37,677 nt of DNA from Mesorhizobium sp. LNHC252B00 (GTDB lineage Bacteria > Pseudomonadota > Alphaproteobacteria > Rhizobiales > Rhizobiaceae), in NCBI RefSeq assembly GCF_000502955.1, contig NZ_AYWO01000018.1, positions 39,811 to 77,487 of the forward strand, read 5' to 3'. A program made the position numbers and the translations under genes. Shown piece after piece: positions 6,838 through 16,096 of this stretch; the stretch's first letter is position 1, and each line of letters starts with the position of its first letter. The notes beneath the pieces are model-generated. The model was not told the DNA's origin, did not search any database, and was given only the letters and a program-made list of their open reading frames with translations.

Positions 6838-8358
6838 TCATCTAGACTCTCCCCCCGCCCCGGTCATCATTAGGCCGAGCCGCGCGATCGTCGCATCGGC
6901 GCTGTCGAGCGCGCCGACGATGCGGCCCTCATACATCACAGCGATGCGGTCGCAGAGCACCAGCAGCTCTTCGAGATCCTCGCCGATGACGACGATGCCG
7001 CAGCCCTTCGCCCGCATGTCGAGGAATTTCTCGTGGATGAAGCGGGCGGCTCCGATATCAAGGCCGCGCGTCGGCTGCGAGACAACAAGCACCTTCGGAT
7101 CGAAGGCCAGTTCGCGCGCCAGCAGCGCTTTCTGCAGATTGCCGCCGGACAGCGCGCCGGCGCGGGTCATCGGCCCGGGGCACCTGATATCATAGGCCTT
7201 GATCTGTTCTTCCGCGAAGGCGCGGATCGCATCCGGCTTGAGCAGGCCCCTGCTGCTGAAAGCGGCGGTGCCGATGCGCGGCAGCACCATCGAATCGGCA
7301 AGCGGCAGGTTGGTGACCAGGCCTGTCGTCATGCGGTCTTCCGGGATGCGGCCAAGGCCAAGCGCCTGCACCTCGCGCGGCGAGAAGCGTGTGACCTTGC
7401 TGCCGGCGATCGTCATCTGGCCGGCGTCAAGCACACGCGTCCCGGAGATCACCTCCGCCAAGGCACGCTGGCCGTTGCCCGACACGCCGGCAATGCCGAG
7501 GATCTCACCGGCACGAACGGCAAGCGACACGTCGCGCAGCGGCGTACCCGAATGATGCGATGTCGAGATGCCCTTGAGAGTGAGCACATCAGCACCGGGC
7601 GTCGATGGTCCCCGCGCCGGCGGCACGATCTCGTGTCCGCACATCAATTGCGCCATTGCGGCCGATGTCGTGTTGGCGGGGTCATCGACCCGACCGGCAA
7701 CGCGGCCATGCCGCAGCACCGTGCAGCGATGCGTCAGCGCCCGCACCTCGTTGAGCTTGTGCGAGATGAAGATGATGCCGAGACCTTGCGCCGCCATCGA
7801 GCGCAATGCCGAAAACAGTCCGTCGACCTCGCTCGGCGCCAGCACCGCCGTCGGTTCGTCGAGGATCAGCAGCCTGGCGCCGCGAAACAGCGCCTTGACG
7901 ATTTCCAGCCGCTGCTGTTCGCCGACCGACAGCGCCGAGACCGGCAGGTCCGGGTCAAGTGTGAGGCCATGTTGGCGGCCGATCTCTGCCAGCCGTGCCA
8001 GCCCACCGGCGCGGTCGATCCGTCCTGTCTTGCCGGGAATGCCGATCAGAAGGTTTTCCAGCACAGTGAGCCGCGGCGCGAGATGAAAATGCTGGTGCAC
8101 CATGCCAATGCCGGCAGCCAGCGCGTCGGCCGAACTGGTGATCCGCACCGGTTGGCCCTGGATGAGAATCTCGCCGGCGTCGGGCGCATAGGCGCCGAAC
8201 AGCACGTTCATCAGCGTCGTCTTGCCGGCGCCGTTCTCGCCCAGCAATCCGAGGATCTCGCCGGGAGCGACGCTAAGGTCGATAGCCTCGTTGGCCTTGA
8301 CCGCGCCAAAGCTCTTGGTGATGCCGCGCATTTCGATGAGTGGGGCGGGCAAGGGCAA
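6838..8358 (-). CDS. BMP-type ABC transporter ATP-binding protein (two nucleotide-binding domains)
   Basis: A 506-residue double ATPase of the RbsA/NupO type. Domain 1 has Walker A GENGAGKT (40-47), signature LSVGEQQR and Walker B LLILDEPTAVL. Domain 2 has the degenerate P-loop GVSGNGQR usual in this family, signature LSGGNLQK and Walker B region VLVVSQPTRGLDIG. The start is set at TTG 8356-8358 because AGGAG lies five bases before it; the first ATG in frame (8329-8331) has no ribosome site, and upstream codons run into the 8403-8562 repeat. Usual length is about 500-520, which agrees. It is part of the minus-strand importer operon with 8589-9620 upstream and two permeases downstream. Confidence 0.9.
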   Translation of the reverse strand: MPLPAPLIEMRGITKSFGAVKANEAIDLSVAPGEILGLLGENGAGKTTLMNVLFGAYAPDAGEILIQGQPVRITSSADALAAGIGMVHQHFHLAPRLTVLENLLIGIPGKTGRIDRAGGLARLAEIGRQHGLTLDPDLPVSALSVGEQQRLEIVKALFRGARLLILDEPTAVLAPSEVDGLFSALRSMAAQGLGIIFISHKLNEVRALTHRCTVLRHGRVAGRVDDPANTTSAAMAQLMCGHEIVPPARGPSTPGADVLTLKGISTSHHSGTPLRDVSLAVRAGEILGIAGVSGNGQRALAEVISGTRVLDAGQMTIAGSKVTRFSPREVQALGLGRIPEDRMTTGLVTNLPLADSMVLPRIGTAAFSSRGLLKPDAIRAFAEEQIKAYDIRCPGPMTRAGALSGGNLQKALLARELAFDPKVLVVSQPTRGLDIGAARFIHEKFLDMRAKGCGIVVIGEDLEELLVLCDRIAVMYEGRIVGALDSADATIARLGLMMTGAGGESR

Positions 8359-8402
8359 GGATGCTCCTGATCGGAATTGGAATCGACGGATGGGGCGGCG
8401 CT

Positions 8403-8562
8403 GCACCCCCCTCTGGCCTGCCGGCCATCTCCCCCTCAAGGGGGGAGATCGGATGTCACTTTCGGCCTTCGCCAATTTTCCGCCCTGAAAAAACAGCGCG
8501 TCAACGAAGCTGCCAATCTCCCCCCTTGAGGGGGAGATGTCCGGCAGGACAGAGGGGGGCGC
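8403..8562. repeat. Composite inverted-repeat element, copy 1 (about 160 bp)
   Basis: Left arm 8403-8450 and right arm 8516-8562 are near-perfect complements (about 47 bp). Each arm also folds on itself through GGCCTGCCGGCC or GTCCGGCAGGAC and CTCCCCC...GGGGGAG. The 65-base core includes TTCGCCAAT (8468-8476) and AAGCTGC (8507-8513). The same arm-core-arm structure recurs in reverse orientation at 19450-19605. It occupies the 230-base gap between the binding-protein and ATPase genes. No transposase is present, so it looks like a non-autonomous or REP-like element. Confidence 0.8.
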
Positions 8563-8588
8563 CTAGCACCACCCCTAAAGGCCGGCCA

Positions 8589-9620
8589 TCAATCCGAAAC
8601 CGGCGTGTTTTCATCCACGTCGACGCGGAAATTGCCTTCCAGAATCTCGGCCTTCTTCTTCTCGACCAACTCCTTGACGTCCGCCGGCAGCGTCTTGTCG
8701 AACTTGTGGTAGGGCGCGAGGAACGAGCCGCCCTTGGCCATCCGCGAGAAATCGCCATAGTCCTGCGCGGTGAAGACGCCGGCCTTGACCAGTTTGATCG
8801 CCTGCTCGACCGTCGGATACATGTCCCAAACGGGACCGGTGATCACCGTGTCAGGGCCGAGGCTTGACTGGTCGGACATGTTGGAGATGGCGAGGATCTT
8901 CTTGTCCACAGCCGCTTCGATGACGCCGAAGCGCTCGGCGTAGATGACGTCGGCACCGGCGTCGATCTGCGCGACCGCCGCTTCCTTGGCCTTTGGCGGA
9001 TCGAAGAAGGAACCGATGAAGGCGACCTTCTTCTTGATGTTGGGATTGACCTCCTTGGCGCCGGCGAAGAAGGCATTGACCAGCCGGTTCACCTCCGGAA
9101 TGCCCATCGCCGCGACCGCGCCGATCGTGCCCGACTTCGACATCTTGCCGGCGATCATGCCGGCGAGATAGGCCGGCTCGTGGATCCAATTGTCGAAAAC
9201 GCCGAAGTTGGGTTCCGCAGGCCCGGCACCCGAGCCGAACAGGAAAGCGGTCTTCGGGAACTGCTTGGCGGTGCGGCGCGACTCGCGCTCGGCGGCGAAG
9301 GCATCGCCCAGCACCAGCTGATAGCCGCCTTGCGCATATTCGCGCATGACGCGGCTGAAATCGGCGGTCTGTACCTTTTCCGACCATTTGTATTCGATGC
9401 CGAGTTCCTTCTCGGCCTTCTGCAGGGCGACATGGATCTGGTTGTCCCATGGCTCCTCGATCGGCGTGGCGAAGATCGCCGCCACCTTCAGCTTCTTGTC
9501 CTTGCCGAAGGCAGCGCCCGGCAGCATCGCTGCGGCCAAGCCAAGTGCGCCGAGTTCCAGCACGTTGCGCCGCGAAATCCCTTCGCGTTTTACCTGGACT
9601 CTATTCTTTCGATTTTCCAT
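8589..9620 (-). CDS. BMP-family ABC transporter substrate-binding protein, Tat-exported
   Basis: A 343-residue periplasmic binding protein of the basic-membrane-protein (BmpA/PnrA) family, which binds nucleosides and related ligands for ABC import. The N-terminus has a twin-arginine signal, ISRRNVLELGALGLAAAMLP (about 15-34), then a cleavage-like GAAFG. The mature part begins KKLKVAAIFATPIEEPWDNQ and contains the family's GMIAGKMSKSGTIGAVAAMG segment. The ATG at 9618-9620 has AGGGG six bases upstream; a longer in-frame extension to 10028 overlaps the thiolase antisense and is rejected. It is the first gene of the four-gene importer operon. Use of the Tat route suggests folding, or ligand loading, before export. 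Confidence 0.9.
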   Translation of the reverse strand: MENRKNRVQVKREGISRRNVLELGALGLAAAMLPGAAFGKDKKLKVAAIFATPIEEPWDNQIHVALQKAEKELGIEYKWSEKVQTADFSRVMREYAQGGYQLVLGDAFAAERESRRTAKQFPKTAFLFGSGAGPAEPNFGVFDNWIHEPAYLAGMIAGKMSKSGTIGAVAAMGIPEVNRLVNAFFAGAKEVNPNIKKKVAFIGSFFDPPKAKEAAVAQIDAGADVIYAERFGVIEAAVDKKILAISNMSDQSSLGPDTVITGPVWDMYPTVEQAIKLVKAGVFTAQDYGDFSRMAKGGSFLAPYHKFDKTLPADVKELVEKKKAEILEGNFRVDVDENTPVSD

Positions 9621-9739
9621 TGCATTCCCCTCTGTTCGACAGCCGTGTCGAGCCGGCTGTTCGTGAAAATATTCAGACGGGGAACTATGGAACGACGCTG
9701 AACTTTTGTCCACGCGGTCAAATTTGGCAAGGCCTGTGA

Positions 9740-10945
<1,206 letters not shown>

Positions 10946-10946
10946 G

Positions 10947-11741
10947 TCATGCAGCCTTTGCTTTTCCGGTTCCCTCATGCGCCGCCTTGGTGCGGGCCTG
11001 CAGGTCGCGCAATGTAGTGAGTTCGAGTTCGCTTGGCGCCGGTGTTTCGTCAAGCGCCTCGGCGAACTTAACCACCCAGCCACAGCTCTCCCGCACCTGT
11101 TCGCGTGTGACGCCGGGATGCAGCGACACGACCGTGAATTCCTTGGTCACGGGATCCGGTTTCCAGATGGCGAGATCGGTGATCAGCAAGGTCGGGCCAG
11201 CGGTGTCGATGCCAAGGCGTTGGCGATGATCGCCCCCCTCGCCATGGCCAAAGGAGGTGAAGAAGTCGATCTTCTCGACCATGCCGCGCTTGGTCTGCGC
11301 CATGGTGATGTAGGTTTCCTTCGACGAGGTCGCGATCTCCGGCGCGCCGCCGCCGCCGGGCAGCCGGGTCTTGGGGCGAAAATAGTCGCCGATGACCGTG
11401 GTGTTGATGTTGCCGAACTTATCGAGCTGCGCCGCTCCGAGGAAGCCGATCGAGATACGGCCGCCCTGCAGCCAGTAGCGGAACATCTCCGGCACCGCGA
11501 CGGTGGTGACCGCGGTCTCGCACAATTCGCCGTCGCCGATCGACAGCGGCAGCACGTCGGGCGCGGTGCCGATCGTGCCGCTCTCGTAGATCAAGGTGAT
11601 GTCAGGCGCGTGTGTCAGCCGCGCTACATTGCAGGCAGCGGACGGCGCGCCGATGCCGACGAAGCAGACATCGTCATTCCGCAGCGCCCGGCTGGCGGCG
11701 ATGGTCATCATCTCGTTGGGGGTGAACGACAGCTCGCTCAT
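10947..11741 (-). CDS. catJ: 3-oxoadipate CoA-transferase, subunit B (CatJ-like)
   Basis: A 264-residue beta subunit of a class I CoA-transferase. With subunit A it moves CoA from succinyl-CoA to 3-oxoadipate. The catalytic Glu is Glu53 in IYESGTIGTAP, and GGRISIGFLGAAQLDKFGNI is the usual conserved block. Its length fits the CatI/CatJ (about 285 + 260) type rather than the shorter PcaI/PcaJ type. The ATG overlaps the stop of subunit A by four bases (ATGA), and the thiolase follows after one base. Glutaconate CoA-transferase is the nearest alternative, but the thiolase neighbour favours 3-oxoadipate. Confidence 0.8.
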   Translation of the reverse strand: MSELSFTPNEMMTIAASRALRNDDVCFVGIGAPSAACNVARLTHAPDITLIYESGTIGTAPDVLPLSIGDGELCETAVTTVAVPEMFRYWLQGGRISIGFLGAAQLDKFGNINTTVIGDYFRPKTRLPGGGGAPEIATSSKETYITMAQTKRGMVEKIDFFTSFGHGEGGDHRQRLGIDTAGPTLLITDLAIWKPDPVTKEFTVVSLHPGVTREQVRESCGWVVKFAEALDETPAPSELELTTLRDLQARTKAAHEGTGKAKAA

Positions 11742-12595
11742 GTCGGTTTCCTCAGATGCTCGACCCGCCCGGCGAAGTCGTCGGCGCTCTTCTCGATAAC
11801 GTTGGCCTGCATCCACGCCTGGAATTTCTCGCGGTCGGCGGCGACCTCGTCCCATTCGAGATAGGCGGCATTGTCGCGCGCATAATAGCCATGCGCGTAG
11901 GACGGATGCGAGCCGCCGGGTACGACGGATATCGCAGCGATCGTCCAGCGCGGCAGCACGGTCAGGTTGGGGTGCAGATCGTCGAAATTGTCGACCACTT
12001 CCTCGACCGTCACCACCGCCCGTTTGGCCGCCAGCACAGCTTCCTTCTGGATGCCGATAATGCCTTCGACCAGTATATTGCCCTTCCTGTCGGCCTTCTG
12101 CGCATGAACGAAGGTGACGTCTGGCCGGATCGAAGGAACGGCCGCCAGCACCTCGCCGGTGAACGGACAAGAGACCGATTTGATGTTCGGATTGACCGTC
12201 GCCAGCCCAGTGCCGCGATAGCCGCGAAACACCGCGCAAGGCAGGCCGGCAGCACCTGCCTCATAGGCGTTGGCCATGCCGGCATGGCTGTGCTCCTCGA
12301 CCTCGAGCGCGCGCGGATAACCGTTCTCGATGGCATCGCGGGCGCGCCGCAGCAGGCCAACGCCGGGATTGCCGAGATAGGAGAAGACGATTTTCTTCGC
12401 CATGCCCATGCCGATCATCTGGTCGTAGATCAGGTCCGGCGTCATGCGGATCAATGTCAGGTCGCGAAACCCCTGGCGGATCGCCTCATGCGCCGCCGCC
12501 GTCGGGATCAGATGGGTGAAACCCTCGAAGGCAGCGGTGTCGCCATGGTTCAAATTCTCCGCAACGGCCTGTTTGAGCGGCAGGAACTTGACCAT
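11738..12595 (-). CDS. catI: 3-oxoadipate CoA-transferase, subunit A (CatI-like)
   Basis: A 285-residue alpha subunit of a class I CoA-transferase, first gene of the catI-catJ-pcaF operon. It starts MVKFLPLKQAVAENLNHGDT and carries AFEGFTHLIPTAAAHEAIRQ, then PDLIYDQMIGMGMAKKIVFS, in the arrangement of CatI/GctA proteins. The C-terminal part has HPSYAHGYYARDNAAYLEWD, also typical. It acts in the cytosol as a heteromer with subunit B. The promoter must lie in 12596-12710, where AACACGTGTT (12631-12640) is a candidate operator. No aromatic ring-cleavage gene is in the window, so the upstream pathway is elsewhere. Confidence 0.8.
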   Translation of the reverse strand: MVKFLPLKQAVAENLNHGDTAAFEGFTHLIPTAAAHEAIRQGFRDLTLIRMTPDLIYDQMIGMGMAKKIVFSYLGNPGVGLLRRARDAIENGYPRALEVEEHSHAGMANAYEAGAAGLPCAVFRGYRGTGLATVNPNIKSVSCPFTGEVLAAVPSIRPDVTFVHAQKADRKGNILVEGIIGIQKEAVLAAKRAVVTVEEVVDNFDDLHPNLTVLPRWTIAAISVVPGGSHPSYAHGYYARDNAAYLEWDEVAADREKFQAWMQANVIEKSADDFAGRVEHLRKPT

Positions 12596-12630
12596 CGCAT
12601 CGGCTCCGGATTCAAAAAGGTCGTATTGCG

Positions 12631-12640
12631 AACACGTGTT
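12631..12640 (-). promoter_or_regulatory. Palindrome AACACGTGTT upstream of the CoA-transferase operon
   Basis: A perfect 10-base palindrome 36 bases upstream of the catI start, flanked by CG and TCG. Its position fits an operator overlapping a promoter, perhaps for an IclR- or LysR-type regulator as used by pca/cat operons. No regulator gene is adjacent, and a 10-mer palindrome is weak evidence. Confidence 0.25.
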
Positions 12641-12710
12641 TCGTATGTGCAGTTAGCATCTACTACATCAGGTTCGTCATCCTCGAGCGACGATGACACC
12701 GACGAAGTCC

Positions 12711-14015
12711 TCAATGCTTAATCCGATCACGCATTGCGTACCACAGCATCCCCAGCACATAGAGCGGACCGCGCAGCGCCGTGCCGCCGGGGAATGGCAT
12801 TGGGGTCAGCGTCGAGAACAGGTCGAGCCGCGAGGCATCGCCGGTCATCGCTTCGGCCAGCAGCTTGCCCGACAGCGTCGACAGGATGACGCCCTTGCCG
12901 GAATAGCCGTGCGCGAAATAGACCTCGCCATAGTGTCCGACATGCGGCAGCCGCGATGTCGTCACCGACACCAGCCCGCCCCAGGCATGATCGATGCGGC
13001 AGTCCTTCAGCTGTGGGAAAGTGGCTTCCATATGCGGCCGCACGAAGCCGGCAATGTCGGCCGGCGGCGACGGCGTGTAGCGCTCGCCGCCGCCAAACAG
13101 CAGCCGTCCATCCGCCGACATCCGGTAGTAATTGACGACGAAACGCGTGTCGGATACCGCGACATTGGCCGGGATGACATTGCATTTGCCTTCCAGCGGC
13201 TCGGTGGCGACGATGTAGTTGCCGACCGGCATGATGCGACTGTTGACGCGCGGCTCCAGTCCGTTGAGCAGTGCATCGCCCGCCAGCACGACGTGTTTTG
13301 CCCGGACAGAGCCGTTTGATGTCGAGACCCGGATCGAAGGCTCGCGCTCCAGCCGCACGGCCACCGAATTCTCGTGGATGGTGACGCCGGCAGCAATCGC
13401 GGCGCGGGCGAGGCCGAACGTATAGTTCAGCGGATGCATGTGGCCACCAAGCGGCTCGTACATCGCGCCGTGATAGGGCGTATCGACCTTGCTACGTGCC
13501 TCCGCCGCTGACAGGATTTCGGCGTGCGGGAACTTCATCACCGTGGCCAGGCACTCAGCCTCTTCCTCGATCTCCCTAAGATCGGAGCCGTTGACCGCAC
13601 CGACCAGATGGCCGGTCAGCCTGAGATCGCAATCAATCGCGTGGCGCTCGATGATTTCGAGCACCAGCCCGCGCGCCTCGAACGCAAGATCGAACAGCGC
13701 CTTTGCCCGCTCGGGCCCGTAGAGCCTGACCAGGCCCTTGGCGCCCTTGCGCAGGCCTGGGATCATCTGGCCGCCATTGCGCCCTGAGGCGCCCCAGCCG
13801 ATCTTTCCGCCTTCGAGCAGCACCACCTTCAAGCCGCGCTCGGCAGCGTGAAGGGCGGCGGACAGGCCGGTGCAGCCGCCGCCGACCACCACCAAATCGG
13901 CGTCGACATCTCCCTGCAGGGCGGCGTGGTCAGGTGACGGATTTGCCGTCGCGACATAGTAGGATTTGCCGATATCCAAACCGGAATTAAAGCCCTCGGA
14001 ATTGAAGCCCATCAT
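12711..14015 (-). CDS. puuB: Gamma-glutamylputrescine oxidase (FAD-dependent DAO-family oxidoreductase)
   Basis: A 434-residue flavoenzyme of the D-amino-acid-oxidase fold. Beside a PuuA-type synthetase it is best read as PuuB, which oxidises gamma-glutamylputrescine to the aldehyde with release of ammonia and hydrogen peroxide. The FAD site VVVGGGCTGLSAALHAAERG lies near residues 40-60, followed by GASGRNGGQMIPG. The C-terminal FAHGYSGKGVILSTLSGKLL is the second FAD block. Start choice: GTG 14018, ATG 14015 and ATG 14012 are in frame; AAGG upstream fits either ATG, and ATG 14015 overlaps the puuA stop as TGATG. Other DAO-family deaminases cannot be wholly excluded. Confidence 0.8.
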   Translation of the reverse strand: MMGFNSEGFNSGLDIGKSYYVATANPSPDHAALQGDVDADLVVVGGGCTGLSAALHAAERGLKVVLLEGGKIGWGASGRNGGQMIPGLRKGAKGLVRLYGPERAKALFDLAFEARGLVLEIIERHAIDCDLRLTGHLVGAVNGSDLREIEEEAECLATVMKFPHAEILSAAEARSKVDTPYHGAMYEPLGGHMHPLNYTFGLARAAIAAGVTIHENSVAVRLEREPSIRVSTSNGSVRAKHVVLAGDALLNGLEPRVNSRIMPVGNYIVATEPLEGKCNVIPANVAVSDTRFVVNYYRMSADGRLLFGGGERYTPSPPADIAGFVRPHMEATFPQLKDCRIDHAWGGLVSVTTSRLPHVGHYGEVYFAHGYSGKGVILSTLSGKLLAEAMTGDASRLDLFSTLTPMPFPGGTALRGPLYVLGMLWYAMRDRIKH

Positions 14016-15403
14016 CACACCTTGAGCAGCAGGTGGTCGCGTTCCCAGCTCGTCACCACGCCCTGGAACAGGTCAAGTTCGACGCTCTTGACGCGCAGAT
14101 AGGTCTGGAAGAAATCCTCGCCGAGCAGCGCCCGCACCGGATCGCAAGCAGCGAAGCGGTCCAACGCCTCCTCCATGGTTTTCGGCAGCGTGCTTTTGAT
14201 CTTGTAGGCGTTGCCAGACGCCTCGACCGACCGTGCCAGCTTCTGCTTGACGCCGAGATAGCCGGCAAGCAGCGAGCCGGCAATTGCCAGATAGGGATTG
14301 GAATCAGCACCCGGCAAGCGGTTCTCCACCCGCCGCGCGGCGCGACCACCGGCCGGCACGCGCAGGCCGCAAGAGCGGTTGTCGTGCGACCATTCGATGT
14401 TGGCCGGCGCACTGTGGTTCGGCCTTATGCGGCGGAACGAGTTCACGTTCGGGGCGAACAGCAGCATGATTTCGGGGACATATTTCTGCAGCCCGCCGAT
14501 GAAATGGCCGAACATCTCGGTATCGCCATCATCAGTGTTGGCAAACAGCGTCTTGCCGGCCTCGTCGATGACCGACATGTGCAGATGCATCGAGCTGCCC
14601 GCCTGCGCCGCGATCGGCTTGGCCATGAAGGTGGCATGCATGCCGCTTTGCTGCGCGGATTGGCGCGTCAGCCGCTTGAACAACAACACCTTGTCGGCCA
14701 GCGGCAGCGCATCGCCATGCAGGAAGTTGATTTCCAACTGTGCCGTGCCTGACTCGTGGATCAGCGTGTCGAGCGGCAGCCCGGCCGCCGCCGCATAATC
14801 ATAGATGCGGCGGATCACCGGCTCGAATTCCTCGAGCGCCGCCATGTCATAGGGATGCTGTACGGTTTCAGCGCGGCCATTGCTGCCGACTGGTGCGATC
14901 AGCGGCTGGCCGGGATCGGGATTGGGCGCGGTCAGATAGAATTCGAGCTCCGGCGCCACCACCGCCCGCCAGCCGCGTTGCTTGTAGAGATCGAGCACGG
15001 CCCGCAGCACATGGCGCGGCGAGGCCATCCATGGCCTGCCGTTCATGTGGAAAGCATCGGCAAAGACATAGGCCTTGCCGGCACCGGCGCCGGGCGCCAG
15101 GCAGAGCGTCGAAAGGTCCGGCACAATGCGCATGTCTGGGTCGGAATAGGCAAAACCCTCGTCGATCGAGCCGGAATAGCGGCCATCGATGCTGACCAGG
15201 AAGGCGCTGCTCGGCAGATAGAGCGCGCGGTCTTCCAGCGCCTGGAGGAACTTGGCCGTCGGTAGGGCCTTGCCGCGCAGGACGCCATTCATGTCGGGCA
15301 CCAGGCACTCGACCTCGTTGATGCCGTGCTGGGCCAACCAGGCTTTGGGATCGTTGCGGCTGGAGAGCGAGATATTCGTGATTTGGTCAGGCATTTCGTT
15401 CAT
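14015..15403 (-). CDS. puuA: Gamma-glutamylputrescine synthetase (glutamine-synthetase family)
   Basis: A 462-residue glutamine-synthetase-fold ligase. PuuA joins glutamate to putrescine using ATP, the entry step of the Puu putrescine pathway. GS landmarks are the beta-Grasp N-terminus with VECLVPDMNGVLRGKALP, ELEFYL (metal Glu), the SGTAQLEINF block, SSMHLHMSVIDEAGKTLF, and the ATP/ammonia region RIRPNHSAPANIEWSHDNRS followed by RRVENRLPGADSNPYLA. The short regulatory adenylylation loop of GlnA is absent, as in PuuA. The ATG at 15403 overlaps the TGA of the upstream glycosyltransferase remnant as ATGA, which supports this start. The related GlnT/PuuA-like amine ligases are the alternative. 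Confidence 0.85.
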   Translation of the reverse strand: MNEMPDQITNISLSSRNDPKAWLAQHGINEVECLVPDMNGVLRGKALPTAKFLQALEDRALYLPSSAFLVSIDGRYSGSIDEGFAYSDPDMRIVPDLSTLCLAPGAGAGKAYVFADAFHMNGRPWMASPRHVLRAVLDLYKQRGWRAVVAPELEFYLTAPNPDPGQPLIAPVGSNGRAETVQHPYDMAALEEFEPVIRRIYDYAAAAGLPLDTLIHESGTAQLEINFLHGDALPLADKVLLFKRLTRQSAQQSGMHATFMAKPIAAQAGSSMHLHMSVIDEAGKTLFANTDDGDTEMFGHFIGGLQKYVPEIMLLFAPNVNSFRRIRPNHSAPANIEWSHDNRSCGLRVPAGGRAARRVENRLPGADSNPYLAIAGSLLAGYLGVKQKLARSVEASGNAYKIKSTLPKTMEEALDRFAACDPVRALLGEDFFQTYLRVKSVELDLFQGVVTSWERDHLLLKV

Positions 15404-15728
15404 GTCCGTATCCGAGAGAGTATGGCTTGCGCGGCTACATCCGCTCCAGGTCGCAGCGTCATTTGGGCTGCATTGTCTCTGAGGCAGGCACGCATGGCGT
15501 CGTCGGCCAGCAGGCCGAGAATCGCTCTCTCAGTACTCCTTCGGTCCAGGCATCGCGGCCGATATGCTCGCCGACGCCAGTCTCGCCCGCACGGCGGGCC
15601 ATGGCGTGCCCGTCCCCGGACCGGGCGCCTCTTACACGCAGTGCCTCCGCGAAGCCGACGCAATTCAATGCAGGTCCGAAACTCGCTTCGGGAAACAGCG
15701 CAATGGTCGGGCTGGCTTTACGCGTCAA
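15400..15728 (-). pseudogene. Glycosyltransferase remnant (YjiC/MGT-like), internally deleted and frameshifted
   Basis: Only the two ends of a gene of about 400 codons remain. From a TTG start (15726-15728, GAGGA five bases upstream) the frame gives TIALFPEASFGPALNCVGFA and AEALRVRGAR (to about 15620), the N-terminal strand-helix of UDP-sugar/MGT-type glycosyltransferases. It then joins directly to GDGHAMARRAGETGVGEHIG and RDAWTEGVL, C-terminal material. Near 15530 the sense moves to another frame: ERAILGLLADDAMRACLRDN, ending SRIRT and a TGA that overlaps the puuA ATG. So there is a large internal deletion plus a one-base shift, while the start, ribosome site and 3' coupling to puuA persist. 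The family assignment rests on recalled motifs. Confidence 0.6.
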
Positions 15729-16005
15729 TTAATCCTCGTCATCCGGCCGGCGGATCATGCCGAACAGCGCGGGAGCGGAGAGCCGCAGACGAATGCGAAG
15801 CAGATCGGCAGCCAACTCATACTGCCGGCTTTCAAGATGGTCGAGTATATTCACGTGTTCGCGCAGCGATTGCTGCAACCGGAAGACATCGACGATGTCA
15901 CGGTTGATGTCGGCCGCTGCTCGCTCTGGGTGCGGCGCAGACGCGAGAACTCGCGGGCAATGATCACCTTCGCAGACTGGTTGAAGACGGCCGGACCGGG
16001 AAACC
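15729..16005 (-). pseudogene. Probable GntR/FCD regulator remnant (C-terminal part only)
   Basis: Two frames hold consecutive pieces. One reads FNQSAKVIIAREFSRLRRTQ (about 15930-15990); the next, from about 15911, reads DINRDIVDVFRLQQSLREHV and then NILDHLESRQYELAADLLRI to a TAA at 15729-15731. The order SLREHVNILDHLESRQYELA matches the last helices of FCD-domain GntR regulators (EHRAIL.A...GD...A pattern). No winged-helix part is left; sequence upstream is cut by the hairpin at 16032-16058. The TAA abuts the TTG start of the glycosyltransferase remnant, so it was probably first in the regulator - glycosyltransferase - puuA - puuB operon. The family call is tentative. Confidence 0.4.
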
Positions 16006-16031
16006 AGCCCAATCATGGCCGGGAAACAGCA

Positions 16032-16058
16032 ATGCCGCCGGGCGAGGCCCGGCGGCAT
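16032..16058 (-). terminator. 12-bp hairpin downstream of the Gly/His-rich protein gene
   Basis: ATGCCGCCGGGC (16032-16043) and GCCCGGCGGCAT (16047-16058) are perfect complements around GAG. It lies 38 bases after the stop of the minus-strand secreted-protein gene and is followed on that strand by TGCTGTTTCC. On the plus strand CTTTATTA follows. The T-run is weak on the minus strand, so terminator strength is uncertain, but the position is right. Confidence 0.6.
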
Positions 16059-16096
16059 CTTTATTAACTGGCTACCGCCGTTTCGGCGACGATTCG

